Positions 18,772 through 26,475 of a DNA stretch of 64,000 bases are shown one piece after another (position 1 is the stretch's first letter; each line of letters opens with the position of its first letter). Both the position numbers and the translations under genes were made by a program. The notes below the pieces were generated by a model. It did no database searches, had not been told where the DNA came from, and saw only the letters and a list, made by a program, of their open reading frames with translations. Source of the stretch: Anabaena sp. UHCC 0204 (GTDB lineage Bacteria > Cyanobacteriota > Cyanobacteriia > Cyanobacteriales > Nostocaceae); the NCBI RefSeq assembly GCF_009711975.1, contig NZ_VIKW01000001.1:168824-232823 (forward strand), given 5' to 3'.

Positions 18772-19497
18772 TCAAAATAACGCTATCACCGCAGCCGGAG
18801 AACCAGAACCTCCTTTTAATCGTAGAATACCAATGATTAAAGTAATACCTTGAGGTGGTAACTGATCTAAATTGGTGAGGTTTTCGAGAACTATGAGCGA
18901 TCGCTCTAGCAACAACCGATTAATAGTAAAATTGGTATCCTGTCCAGAATCTATACCATGAGTATCAATCCCTACTCCAGTTATTTGTCTTTGTATAACT
19001 AAAAACTCAGTTGCATGATCACCAAAACCAGGAAAGTGCATTTTTCCTTCCATATCTTGGTTAAAAAATGCCTTCTGACTTAACCACTTTTTTTGCCAAC
19101 CAGTATAGAGTATAACTAAACTCCCACTAGGAATTTCCCCAAACTGCATTTCCCAAGTTTGGATATCAGCAATAGTCAAAACATAATCAGCATTAACCCC
19201 AGCTTCTTCACAGACATTAATCACTACAGCGGGTACTATCAAAGATGGAGCAGAATATTTGTCTATACTCGCACCATTAGGATAAAAACTATTAGGCGCA
19301 TTAATATGAGTGGCGCTATGTTCTCCTAAAGAAAAGCCTCGCAAATAATAACCATCATCTTGAATTTCTGCAACACTAGCAAATTCAACCGGAGGATCAC
19401 CAGGCCATTTAGGTATATCCGTGTCAATGACATGACTCAAATGAATAACACGAGAGTAATTAATATTTTTTGCGTGCTGTGGTTCTTGTGTAGACAA
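18772..19497 (-). CDS. Cyclase / kynurenine formamidase-fold protein with altered metal site
   Basis: 241 residues of the PF04199 fold (RVIHLSHVIDTDIPKWPGDP at the start, GIDTHGIDSG near the middle). The family metal motif is HxGTHxDxPxH. Here it reads H60-SAT-H64-I-N66-AP-N-S70: the first two His are kept, but Asp is replaced by Asn and the last His by Ser. Metal binding and hydrolase activity are therefore doubtful. The gene has no functional neighbours (trxA is divergent). It may be a cyanobacterial subgroup with another role. Confidence 0.75.
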   Translation of the reverse strand: MSTQEPQHAKNINYSRVIHLSHVIDTDIPKWPGDPPVEFASVAEIQDDGYYLRGFSLGEHSATHINAPNSFYPNGASIDKYSAPSLIVPAVVINVCEEAGVNADYVLTIADIQTWEMQFGEIPSGSLVILYTGWQKKWLSQKAFFNQDMEGKMHFPGFGDHATEFLVIQRQITGVGIDTHGIDSGQDTNFTINRLLLERSLIVLENLTNLDQLPPQGITLIIGILRLKGGSGSPAAVIALF

Positions 19498-19878
19498 AAG
19501 AATAAATTCGTGAACTAAGGAAAATCCATATCATTGTAGCAAATAATCCCCCCAGCCTTTTCACTTCAAGGTAATGGGGGGAGGTTAAATGTTGCAGCAA
19601 AAAGTGAAATTAATGTCAGTTAACACTTCAAAAGTTAAGCTTGCAATAAGAGAGAGTTAACTTAAAATAAAATTCTCTTACTTCTACCCTGCGACAAATT
19701 CTGTGACAACCTGCGGGGACTAATGAAAAATCGAGGATTTGAAATCCACTGAGGCGGTTTTTGTCTGTGTAGCTGCGACTGCTAGTCGCTTAATATTTTT
19801 CAACTTAGCAAAATATTTCTTCTTATATTTATTCGATAATATTGAATTATTGATTTAAATCTAGGCAGACAATTAATT
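19498..19878. other. Divergent intergenic region cyclase-like / trxA
   Basis: About 380 bp containing both promoters. A small hairpin GCGACT-GCT-AGTCGC sits about 100 bp before trxA. Nothing else recognised. Confidence 0.4.
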
Positions 19879-20214
19879 ATGTCATCCATTACCAACGTCA
19901 CTGAAGCCACATTTAAGCAAGAAGTGTTAGAAAGCGAAACTCCTGTTTTAGTTGACTTTTGGGCCCCTTGGTGTGGTCCTTGTAGAATGTTGTCTCCTGT
20001 TGTTGAAGAAGTAGCGGCAGAATACGACGGACAGGTAAAGGTGGTGAAACTCAATACTGATCAGAATCCTACTGTTGCTAGTCATTATGGAATTCGCAGT
20101 ATTCCTACTTTGATGGTTTTTAAGGGAGGACGACAAATCAATACTGTTGTTGGTGCTGTTCCTAAATCTACCTTATCTGCTGCTTTAGATAAGTATGTTG
20201 CTGCACAAGCTTAG
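19879..20214 (+). CDS. trxA: Thioredoxin
   Basis: 111 residues, soluble cytosolic disulfide reductase of the m-type. Active site [10 protein letters not shown] with Cys32 and Cys35, the cis-proline loop [12 protein letters not shown] and GAVPKSTL follow the canonical fold. Nearest neighbours are a divergent cyclase-like gene and, 266 bp downstream, the CRISPR array transcribed in the same direction. No terminator between trxA and the array leader is obvious, so some read-through into the array is possible. Confidence 0.96.
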   Translation: MSSITNVTEATFKQEVLESETPVLVDFWAPWCGPCRMLSPVVEEVAAEYDGQVKVVKLNTDQNPTVASHYGIRSIPTLMVFKGGRQINTVVGAVPKSTLSAALDKYVAAQA

Positions 20215-20390
20215 TTAAAGATATGGGGAATTTCTGTAGTAAATCTGTTTTTCTGCGCGAGTGGGTGGGTGTAAAAAATCTAGGTTCAAAAAAAATGGCT
20301 GGAATTATTTCTCTGCAAGGCTTTCATGGTGTTTCTGGTCTTCACGTTCCCGCGCACCTTATACAGCAAGGGTTTCGGCTATTTTGCCCC

Positions 20391-20419
20391 TTGACACTTT
20401 TTCCCAAATGCACTATGAT
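20391..20419 (+). promoter_or_regulatory. Sigma-70-type promoter in the CRISPR leader
   Basis: TTGACA at 20391-20396 and TATGAT at 20414-20419 with a 17-bp spacer, about 60 bp before the first repeat. Both hexamers are near-consensus, and a start near 20426 would give a pre-crRNA covering the whole array. The region 20215-20480 between trxA and the array is the leader. Confidence 0.75.
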
Positions 20420-20480
20420 AAGACCATCCGCGCAACCGAACCTTGAAAACCAAATACAGTCAGGCTTCCAGCGCCCCGCT

Positions 20481-22565
20481 ATTGCAATTTCTACTACTCC
20501 CTATTAGGGATTGAAACAATCGGTGAGAAGCACTTATAATTGCTTCTCTGATATTGCAATTTCTACTACTCCCTATTAGGGATTGAAACTCAATAGAGAA
20601 CCCAGACTTACCAAACCGGGATTTTATTGCAATTTCTACTACTCCCTATTAGGGATTGAAACAGCGTAGGAAAAGCTAAATCCTTTGCTCCTAGCGATTG
20701 CAATTTCTACTACTCCCTATTAGGGATTGAAACGTCGCAAGGTACGACTAAAATCTTTCTTTCTACATTGCAATTTCTACTACTCCCTATTAGGGATTGA
20801 AACATGTATCAGATAACGATCTATTGATTGGTTTATTTGGAATTGCAATTTCTACTACTCCCTATTAGGGATTGAAACGATTTTTATGATCAGGTTCTTC
20901 CCAGGCTCTGTCCGAGAGCAATTGCAATTTCTACTACTCCCTATTAGGGATTGAAACCGAAGCTCTCAAGGATTTAGTCTGTGAACCAGATGCTAATTGC
21001 AATTTCTACTACTCCCTATTAGGGATTGAAACACCCTGATTTTCTCTAACAGTATGTGTAAATTATCAATATTGCAATTTCTACTACTCCCTATTAGGGA
21101 TTGAAACAATAGTTCCAGGGAATAGATAATGCTGTTTATCGTGGTAATTGCAATTTCTACTACTCCCTATTAGGGATTGAAACCTCAATCAGTCGGGATG
21201 CGATCGCTTTCTGTAAATATTGCAATTTCTACTACTCCCTATTAGGGATTGAAACCGGCTTGTAGGGATACAGCCGCATCTTCCAGAGCATTGCAATTTC
21301 TACTACTCCCTATTAGGGATTGAAACTCCACGGTAACACTAACTGCTGGGACAGAAGATGATTGCAATTTCTACTACTCCCTATTAGGGATTGAAACAGA
21401 GAAGTATGCCGTTGTTCGGGGCAAGAATGGATAATTGCAATTTCTACTACTCCCTATTAGGGATTGAAACAACAAATGAAGTATCTACAGGCTTCTCTTC
21501 TCTATTGCAATTTCTACTACTCCCTATTAGGGATTGAAACCCGACTCAGTGAATATGGGCAAGAAAGATCAGTCTTGAGATTGCAATTTCTACTACTCCC
21601 TATTAGGGATTGAAACTGAATGATGTGCATGACATCAATGAATTAGACAAATTGCAATTTCTACTACTCCCTATTAGGGATTGAAACTTATATCCTCCAA
21701 TAACTTCCACGCACAAAAAAGATTGCAATTTCTACTACTCCCTATTAGGGATTGAAACATGCTTAGGACGCAAGATTAAATTTTAACTTTGGGCTAAATT
21801 GCAATTTCTACTACTCCCTATTAGGGATTGAAACTTTGCGTGACAGGTTGTATTTGATTACAGGCTACTAATTGCAATTTCTACTACTCCCTATTAGGGA
21901 TTGAAACTAAGTTGATCAATCTTACTTTAGGAGTCTAATATGATTGCAATTTCTACTACTCCCTATTAGGGATTGAAACCTTACAAATATTTAGCTCCAA
22001 AAGGAAATGGCGATCGCATTGCAATTTCTACTACTCCCTATTAGGGATTGAAACTTTTCTCTTGTAAACCGTTTCAAACTCGGACCATTGCAATTTCTAC
22101 TACTCCCTATTAGGGATTGAAACGAATGGTAAATTGCATCTCCTAAAATGCTGGGTAAATTGCAATTTCTACTACTCCCTATTAGGGATTGAAACCCGTA
22201 ATTTTCTTGATGGTCGCAGTAGCAACACCAATTGCAATTTCTACTACTCCCTATTAGGGATTGAAACGAAAATGTATCCCAACAGCCACTTAGCGTAAAA
22301 TCTTCAAAATTGCAATTTCTACTACTCCCTATTAGGGATTGAAACATCTTCCTTTTTTTCTACAGGTTGACACACCCGGATTGCAATTTCTACTACTCCC
22401 TATTAGGGATTGAAACCTATTGTTTTTTCTGCCATGATGAATTATTAATTAGTAGCGATTGCAATTTCTACTACTCCCTATTAGGGATTGAAACGATGAA
22501 GCTACTGCTTGGCTACCTTGGGATTTAAATTGCAATTTCTAATAATCCCTATTAGGGATTAAAAC
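20481..22565 (+). CRISPR. CRISPR array, 29 repeats and 28 spacers, no cas genes in the window
   Basis: A 37-nt repeat begins ATTGCAATTTCTACTACTCC and ends TAGGGATTGAAAC. 28 copies look identical by eye; the last (22529-22565) has three changes (two C to A in the centre, G to A in the handle). Spacers are 32-42 nt. The 3' ATTGAAAC matches the 8-nt crRNA handle of cyanobacterial type I/III systems, and TCCCTA/TAGGGA forms the small hairpin. The degenerate repeat at the right and the promoter at the left agree on orientation: leader left, newest spacer 20518-20552. Spacers 10 and 21 contain the HIP1 octamer, pointing to HIP1-rich cyanobacterial or cyanophage targets. Processing proteins must come from elsewhere in the genome. 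Confidence 0.98.
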
Positions 22566-22690
22566 GCCAAAAAATTCTTCCTTCTCAATCCTCATCTTAG
22601 AAGTACGAATTCATTGTCAATTGTCCATTGTCAATTGTCCATTGTCAATTGTCCATTGTCAATTGTCCATTGTCAATTGTTAATTGTTGA
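22566..22690. repeat. GCCAAAAAATTC block and long STRR tract after the CRISPR array
   Basis: Starts at the base after the terminal repeat with GCCAAAAAATTCTTCC and TTCTCAATCCTC, followed by about ten heptamers alternating TTGTCAA and TTGTCCA. Same block as 15996-16074 and 59543-59598. Confidence 0.75.
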
Positions 22691-22746
22691 ACTCCGTACA
22701 AAAAAGCGTTAACCTAAGCGCATAAGACTAAATACAGGAGAATCCC

Positions 22747-23412
22747 GTGAATTCAAGCACCCAAATCAAAGCATTAGACGTACCCAGCGCCATTTTACAA
22801 CGTCGTTCCATCAAAACCTTCAAACCAGATCCCATCTCACCAGAACTACTCAAACAACTAGTAGAACTAACCGTAGCTGCACCCAGTAGTTTTAACGTCC
22901 AATGTTGGAGAATCGTATTAGTTCAAGACGAAGCGCAAAAAACAGCATTATGTGCCGCCTCTTGGAATCAAAAGCAAATTATTGAAGCACCAGTTACCTT
23001 TGTATTTGCTGCTGACGCTGCTGCGGGAGAACAAGATATAACACCCATATTAGAACAAGGTGCAGCCACAGGGGCTTGGAGTGAGGGAACAGTCAATTAT
23101 TTTAGAAAAGCGATTCCTCAATTTCAAGCAGGTTTAGGAGACAAGCGCCGGGAATACGCCATTAAAGATGCCATGATAGCGGCTACGAACTTAGTCTTAG
23201 CAGCCGAAAGCTTGGGTTTATCCACCTGCTTCATGAATGGTTGGATTGAAGATCAGGTAAAAACTATTATTGGCGCTGAAAATAATCCAGATTTAGCGAT
23301 CGCTGTTTTAGTACCCGTAGGTTATGCAGCCGAACCCCGTTTAAATCCCGGTCGTCTACCATTATCGGTTAATGTTTCTGTAGATAAATTGGACAACCCC
23401 TATCAAGGTTAA
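22747..23412 (+). CDS. Nitroreductase-family flavoprotein
   Basis: 221 residues from a GTG start at 22747 with AGGAGA correctly spaced. Nitroreductase fold: ILQRRSIKTFKPDPIS at the N-terminus (FMN-phosphate binding Arg pair), AAPSSFNVQCWRIVLV, and GLSTCFMNGW near the end. FMN- and NAD(P)H-dependent reductases of this family act on nitro-compounds, quinones or as-yet unknown substrates. Separated from the CRISPR array only by repeats, with no functional link seen. Confidence 0.9.
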   Translation: MNSSTQIKALDVPSAILQRRSIKTFKPDPISPELLKQLVELTVAAPSSFNVQCWRIVLVQDEAQKTALCAASWNQKQIIEAPVTFVFAADAAAGEQDITPILEQGAATGAWSEGTVNYFRKAIPQFQAGLGDKRREYAIKDAMIAATNLVLAAESLGLSTCFMNGWIEDQVKTIIGAENNPDLAIAVLVPVGYAAEPRLNPGRLPLSVNVSVDKLDNPYQG

Positions 23413-23471
23413 TTAGGGTTTGGGGATTAGGTGGGTATGAATGCAGATATGGGTTTACAGTATTTTTTATT

Positions 23472-23508
23472 TCGCGCAAAGGCGCTAAGGAGCAAAGGCG
23501 CAAAGAAT
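23472..23508. repeat. CGCAAAG-type dispersed repeat
   Basis: TCGCGCAAAGGCGCTAAGG followed by AGCAAAGGCGCAAAG. A member of the family that forms the perfect inverted repeat around the GxxExxY gene (52818-53281). Confidence 0.6.
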
Positions 23509-23520
23509 TAAGAGTTAAAG

Positions 23521-23629
23521 ATATAGCGGTATGCACTCTTTGTGAGATACAGTCATTAAATCGCAAAACCTGTAGGGGTGGGGTTTCCCCGCCCTCGATT
23601 GTATTTCATCCGACCGATAACCGCTATAT
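23521..23629. mobile_element. 109-bp MITE, copy 1
   Basis: Ends ATATAGCGGT and ACCGCTATAT... are inverted (left ATATAGCGGT, right ends CCGCTATAT). The interior shares GCACTCTTTGTGAGATACAG and a GTAGGGG...CGCCCTC palindrome with the second copy at 34176-34283. No coding capacity, so non-autonomous. Confidence 0.75.
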
Positions 23630-24207
23630 CTAATTTTTAAATTTCATACCCTGATTCAGCAACGCCTGAAAATGTTGGATAAATCTGTGGAAATTGCTGT
23701 AGTCTATGGGACTGATGTTATGTTTACTTGGAGGATGTTTAAAAATTCTCCTCACCTGACTATTACTTACTATAAAAATTATATATTTCGGTTCTTTAAA
23801 TTACAAAGTGATAATTTGTAATTGTACATCAATAAACATAAAAATAATTGGTTTTGCTTTAAAAATATTGTAATACAGCAAAGATCAAACCTGTTGCTGC
23901 CTCTCTCATTAATTCTAGAAGTTCTACTTTTAGTTTTGCTGACAATTCATAAAAATTTACGTAACCTAAAAGGTAGGTCTAGTAAATTCAACCTCTAACA
24001 GTGATTTAGTTTAGCTACATCCATAATTACTGTTGTCAACAATGTTGGTAGGAGGAAATAACTTGACCAAAAGTAATTGGCTATTTGGCTATACATTGCA
24101 ACAAACTCACGCCAAATTTATCAAATAATTTATTGATATGAGTGAGTGAGTCTCTAGCAATTATTTAAGTTGGGCTAAGGAGTAGTAAATAATTCTAGGA
24201 GAATGTA

Positions 24208-24708
24208 ATGCTGGATTTTTTCACTTCATTGAATGAGCATAATTTACCATATCCAGATCCGTTACATCCTATCGTGGTTCACTTCGTAATTGCGATGGTG
24301 CTATTTTCGGTTTTCTGTGATGTTGCTGGGTATTTAACTGGAAGAACTCGCTTATTTGAAGTGAGTTGGTGGAATATGTGTATTGCTACAGTATCTATTT
24401 TTGTAGCAATTATCTTTGGTCAATTTGAAGCTGGTTTAGCTAAACCCTACGAACTTGCTAAATCAGTATTAAATATTCATACTCTCATCGGTTGGTCACT
24501 TTCAGGTATTATCGCGGCAATTACAGCTTGGCGTTATGTTTTGCGGAGTCGTAACCCGAAAAAACTCCCTTTTCATTACATAGCAGTGGCACTTTTATTA
24601 ACAGCCTTGGTTGGGTTTCAAGTCTATCTTGGTGATGAACTTGTATGGGTGTATGGCTTACACACCGTACCTGTAGTGGAAGCGGTAAAGGATGGAATCT
24701 TACCATGA
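24208..24708 (+). CDS. DUF2231 membrane protein, first of a pair
   Basis: 166 residues with four predicted membrane segments. The signature LHPIVVHFVIAMVLFSVF with a conserved HPxxVHF histidine pair and a later IHTLIGW histidine mark the DUF2231 family, which has a cytochrome-b-like four-helix topology. Ribosome site TAGGAGAATGTA. Its stop overlaps the ATG of the next gene (ATGA), so the two are translationally coupled, and both precede ctaC-D-E in the same direction. Role unknown; assembly of or electron transfer to the alternative oxidase is a reasonable inference. Confidence 0.85.
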   Translation: MLDFFTSLNEHNLPYPDPLHPIVVHFVIAMVLFSVFCDVAGYLTGRTRLFEVSWWNMCIATVSIFVAIIFGQFEAGLAKPYELAKSVLNIHTLIGWSLSGIIAAITAWRYVLRSRNPKKLPFHYIAVALLLTALVGFQVYLGDELVWVYGLHTVPVVEAVKDGILP

Positions 24709-25316
24709 ACTCAGAATTACTAGACCAAATTAGTCACCAAATGGGTGCAAATGGTTTACCTTATACCATTCCAATTCATCCTAATTTAGTGCATCTCACA
24801 TTAGGTTTGTTCATCATTGCCATTATCTTTGATCTTTTAGGTGTATTTTTCCCTGTGGAAAAATGGCTATTCAATTTTTTGGGAATTAAAGTTGAACGTT
24901 CTCAATTATTTGATGTGGGTTGGTACAACATTTTTGCTGCGGCTGTGATTACATTTTTCACAGTTGGTGCGGGTTTTTATGAAATGTTATTAGCAGCCCC
25001 ACCAGCAGATATCAAAAGTCCTTGGGGAATGCTGGCAATGCCGACAATGATGTGGCACGGTGTCGGTGGTGTATTACTACTGGCGATGATTGTGGGTATG
25101 ACCTTTTGGCGAGGTTGGCAACGTTACGTTATCGGCAAAGACGAAGAGAGAGAAGTCCAAATTTCTTATCTAGTTGTTGGTGTAATTATTATGTTGCTGA
25201 TGTATCTTCACGGAACATTAGGAGCGCACCTAGCAGCAGATTTTGGTGTTCACAATACAGCAGACAAATTACTGCGAGCCGGAAAGGACATCAATCAAAT
25301 ATTTGGGAATAAGTAA
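24705..25316 (+). CDS. DUF2231 membrane protein, second of a pair
   Basis: 203 residues from the ATG at 24705, which overlaps the previous stop by four bases. Four or more membrane helices. The family motif IPIHPNLVHLTLGLFIIAII carries the HPxxVH histidines; MMWHGVGGVLLL and YLHGTLGAHLAADFGVHNT add further His. Same domain as its partner with low overall identity, so an old duplication or a heterodimer. It is separated from ctaC by a 72-bp STRR tract. Confidence 0.85.
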   Translation: MNSELLDQISHQMGANGLPYTIPIHPNLVHLTLGLFIIAIIFDLLGVFFPVEKWLFNFLGIKVERSQLFDVGWYNIFAAAVITFFTVGAGFYEMLLAAPPADIKSPWGMLAMPTMMWHGVGGVLLLAMIVGMTFWRGWQRYVIGKDEEREVQISYLVVGVIIMLLMYLHGTLGAHLAADFGVHNTADKLLRAGKDINQIFGNK

Positions 25317-25388
25317 TGGGTGATTGGTGATTAGTAATCGAAAACTGACTACTGACCATTGACAATTAACAACTGACAACTGACAATT
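25317..25388. repeat. STRR tracts between the DUF2231 pair and ctaC
   Basis: The 72-bp gap consists almost wholly of TGATTGG- and CAACTGA/CAATTGA-type heptamers and ends at the ctaC start codon, leaving no obvious ribosome site for ctaC. Confidence 0.75.
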
Positions 25389-26315
25389 ATGAAAATTCGG
25401 CAAATTTTAAACTTTTTGACCCTAGCTACTGGGGCAGTTGCCGTAACTCTTACTAGTCTTTGGATTGGTAAACAGGCTTATTATTGGCTTCCTCCTCAAG
25501 GGGCTGCTGAATCTCATCTGATTGATGATTTATTTAGCTTTTTGGTAACATTAGGATCTGTAATTTTCCTGGGAGTAACTGCTACTCTTCTGTATTCCCT
25601 TACTTTCCATCGTGCTAAATCTACAGATTTTAGTGATGGTCCTCACATTGAAGGTAACGTTACCTTAGAAGTAGTTTGGACAGCAATCCCGATTATGTTG
25701 GTGTTGTGGATTGCAAGTTATAGTTACCAAGTTTATGAACAAATAGGTATCCAGGGTCCATCTCACCAGATCCACCTACCGAACCCAATGAACATGATAT
25801 CCGCCTCTACTGAGCCAGATGAAGCTTTAGAAGCCGCAGCAGGTGAGGATGTAGAACATATTGATGTATCAGCTAAACAGTGGGCTTGGGTGTTTCATTA
25901 CCCAGAAAACAAAGTTACCAGTACAGAATTGCATTTACCAAGCGATCGCCGTATCCGTCTAAATCTGCATTCGGAAGATGTACTTCACGGCTTTTATATA
26001 CCCGCTTTCCGCCTCAAGCAAGACATTATTCCTGGTGAAGACCTCGACTTTGAATTTACCCCTATTCGCCCCGGTGCTTATGACCTAACAGACTCTCAAT
26101 ATAGCGGTACATACTTTGCCACTATGCGAGCTAAGGTCGTTGTGGAATCACCTAGCAAATATCAGCAGTGGTTAAGCCAAGCTGCCAGTCAAGCACCCAC
26201 CGCAGCCCCTAACCAAGCGGCTTCTGAATATGCCCTAAAAATAGAAAACGGCATTAACAGCGGTTGGAAAACTGTTGAACCCGCTGCACCTCCATTAGTC
26301 AATTTCCCCGGGTGA
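25389..26315 (+). CDS. ctaC: Alternative terminal oxidase subunit II without CuA (quinol-oxidase type, ARTO/cox3-like)
   Basis: 308 residues. Hydrophobic segments near residues 8-27, 50-71 and 93-112 are followed by the extramembrane cupredoxin domain (IDVSAKQWAWVFHYPENKV). In cytochrome c oxidases the CuA loop reads CSEICGxxHxxM. Here residues 235-246 read DSQYSGTYFATM: both Cys, the Glu and the His are replaced and only His200 and Met246 remain. No CuA centre can form, so electrons most likely come from quinol. This is the hallmark of the cyanobacterial alternative respiratory oxidase (cox3 of Anabaena, heterocyst-associated there). Confidence 0.92.
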   Translation: MKIRQILNFLTLATGAVAVTLTSLWIGKQAYYWLPPQGAAESHLIDDLFSFLVTLGSVIFLGVTATLLYSLTFHRAKSTDFSDGPHIEGNVTLEVVWTAIPIMLVLWIASYSYQVYEQIGIQGPSHQIHLPNPMNMISASTEPDEALEAAAGEDVEHIDVSAKQWAWVFHYPENKVTSTELHLPSDRRIRLNLHSEDVLHGFYIPAFRLKQDIIPGEDLDFEFTPIRPGAYDLTDSQYSGTYFATMRAKVVVESPSKYQQWLSQAASQAPTAAPNQAASEYALKIENGINSGWKTVEPAAPPLVNFPG

Positions 26316-26324
26316 ACCAACTTT

Positions 26325-26446
26325 TGTCTGAATCAGGATTTCCAGGATTTAAGGATTTTCAGGATTTTATTTATTTGTATTTTTTAAATCTTGTTCATCT
26401 TTCTAATCCTAAGCATCCTGATATGGCTACGCCACACTATCAGACA
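26325..26446. repeat. GTCTGAATCAGGATT element in the ctaC-ctaD gap
   Basis: Starts TGTCTGAATCAGGATTTCC and ends near ACTATCAGACA, with CATCCTGATATGG shortly before. It fills most of the 160 bp between ctaC and ctaD. See 14959-15125 for the fullest copy. Confidence 0.65.
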
Positions 26447-26475
26447 TTTAATCCAAATTTCCTATTCTTTAACTA

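Larger units (their letters stand above)
23413..24207. other. Long intergenic region before the DUF2231/oxidase cluster
   Basis: About 800 bp. It contains a CGCAAAG-type repeat (23472-23508) and the 109-bp MITE (23521-23629). The remaining 580 bp are AT-rich and should hold the promoter of the oxidase cluster. I looked for a GTA-N8-TAC NtcA site and found none convincing. Confidence 0.5.

Noticed and set aside
20223-20507. 94-codon plus-strand ORF after trxA
   Set aside because: It lies in the CRISPR leader, runs over the promoter into the first repeat, has no family resemblance and no ribosome site. The leader explains the sequence.
21991-22347. 118-codon minus-strand ORF with repeated FQSLIGSSRNCN
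   Set aside because: It is the reverse-strand translation of the CRISPR repeats and spacers, not a gene.
23640-24207. Search for an NtcA-type GTA-N8-TAC box or other nitrogen-control motif before the oxidase cluster
   Set aside because: No match with correct spacing was found by eye; GTAATTGTAC near 23818 has the wrong spacing.
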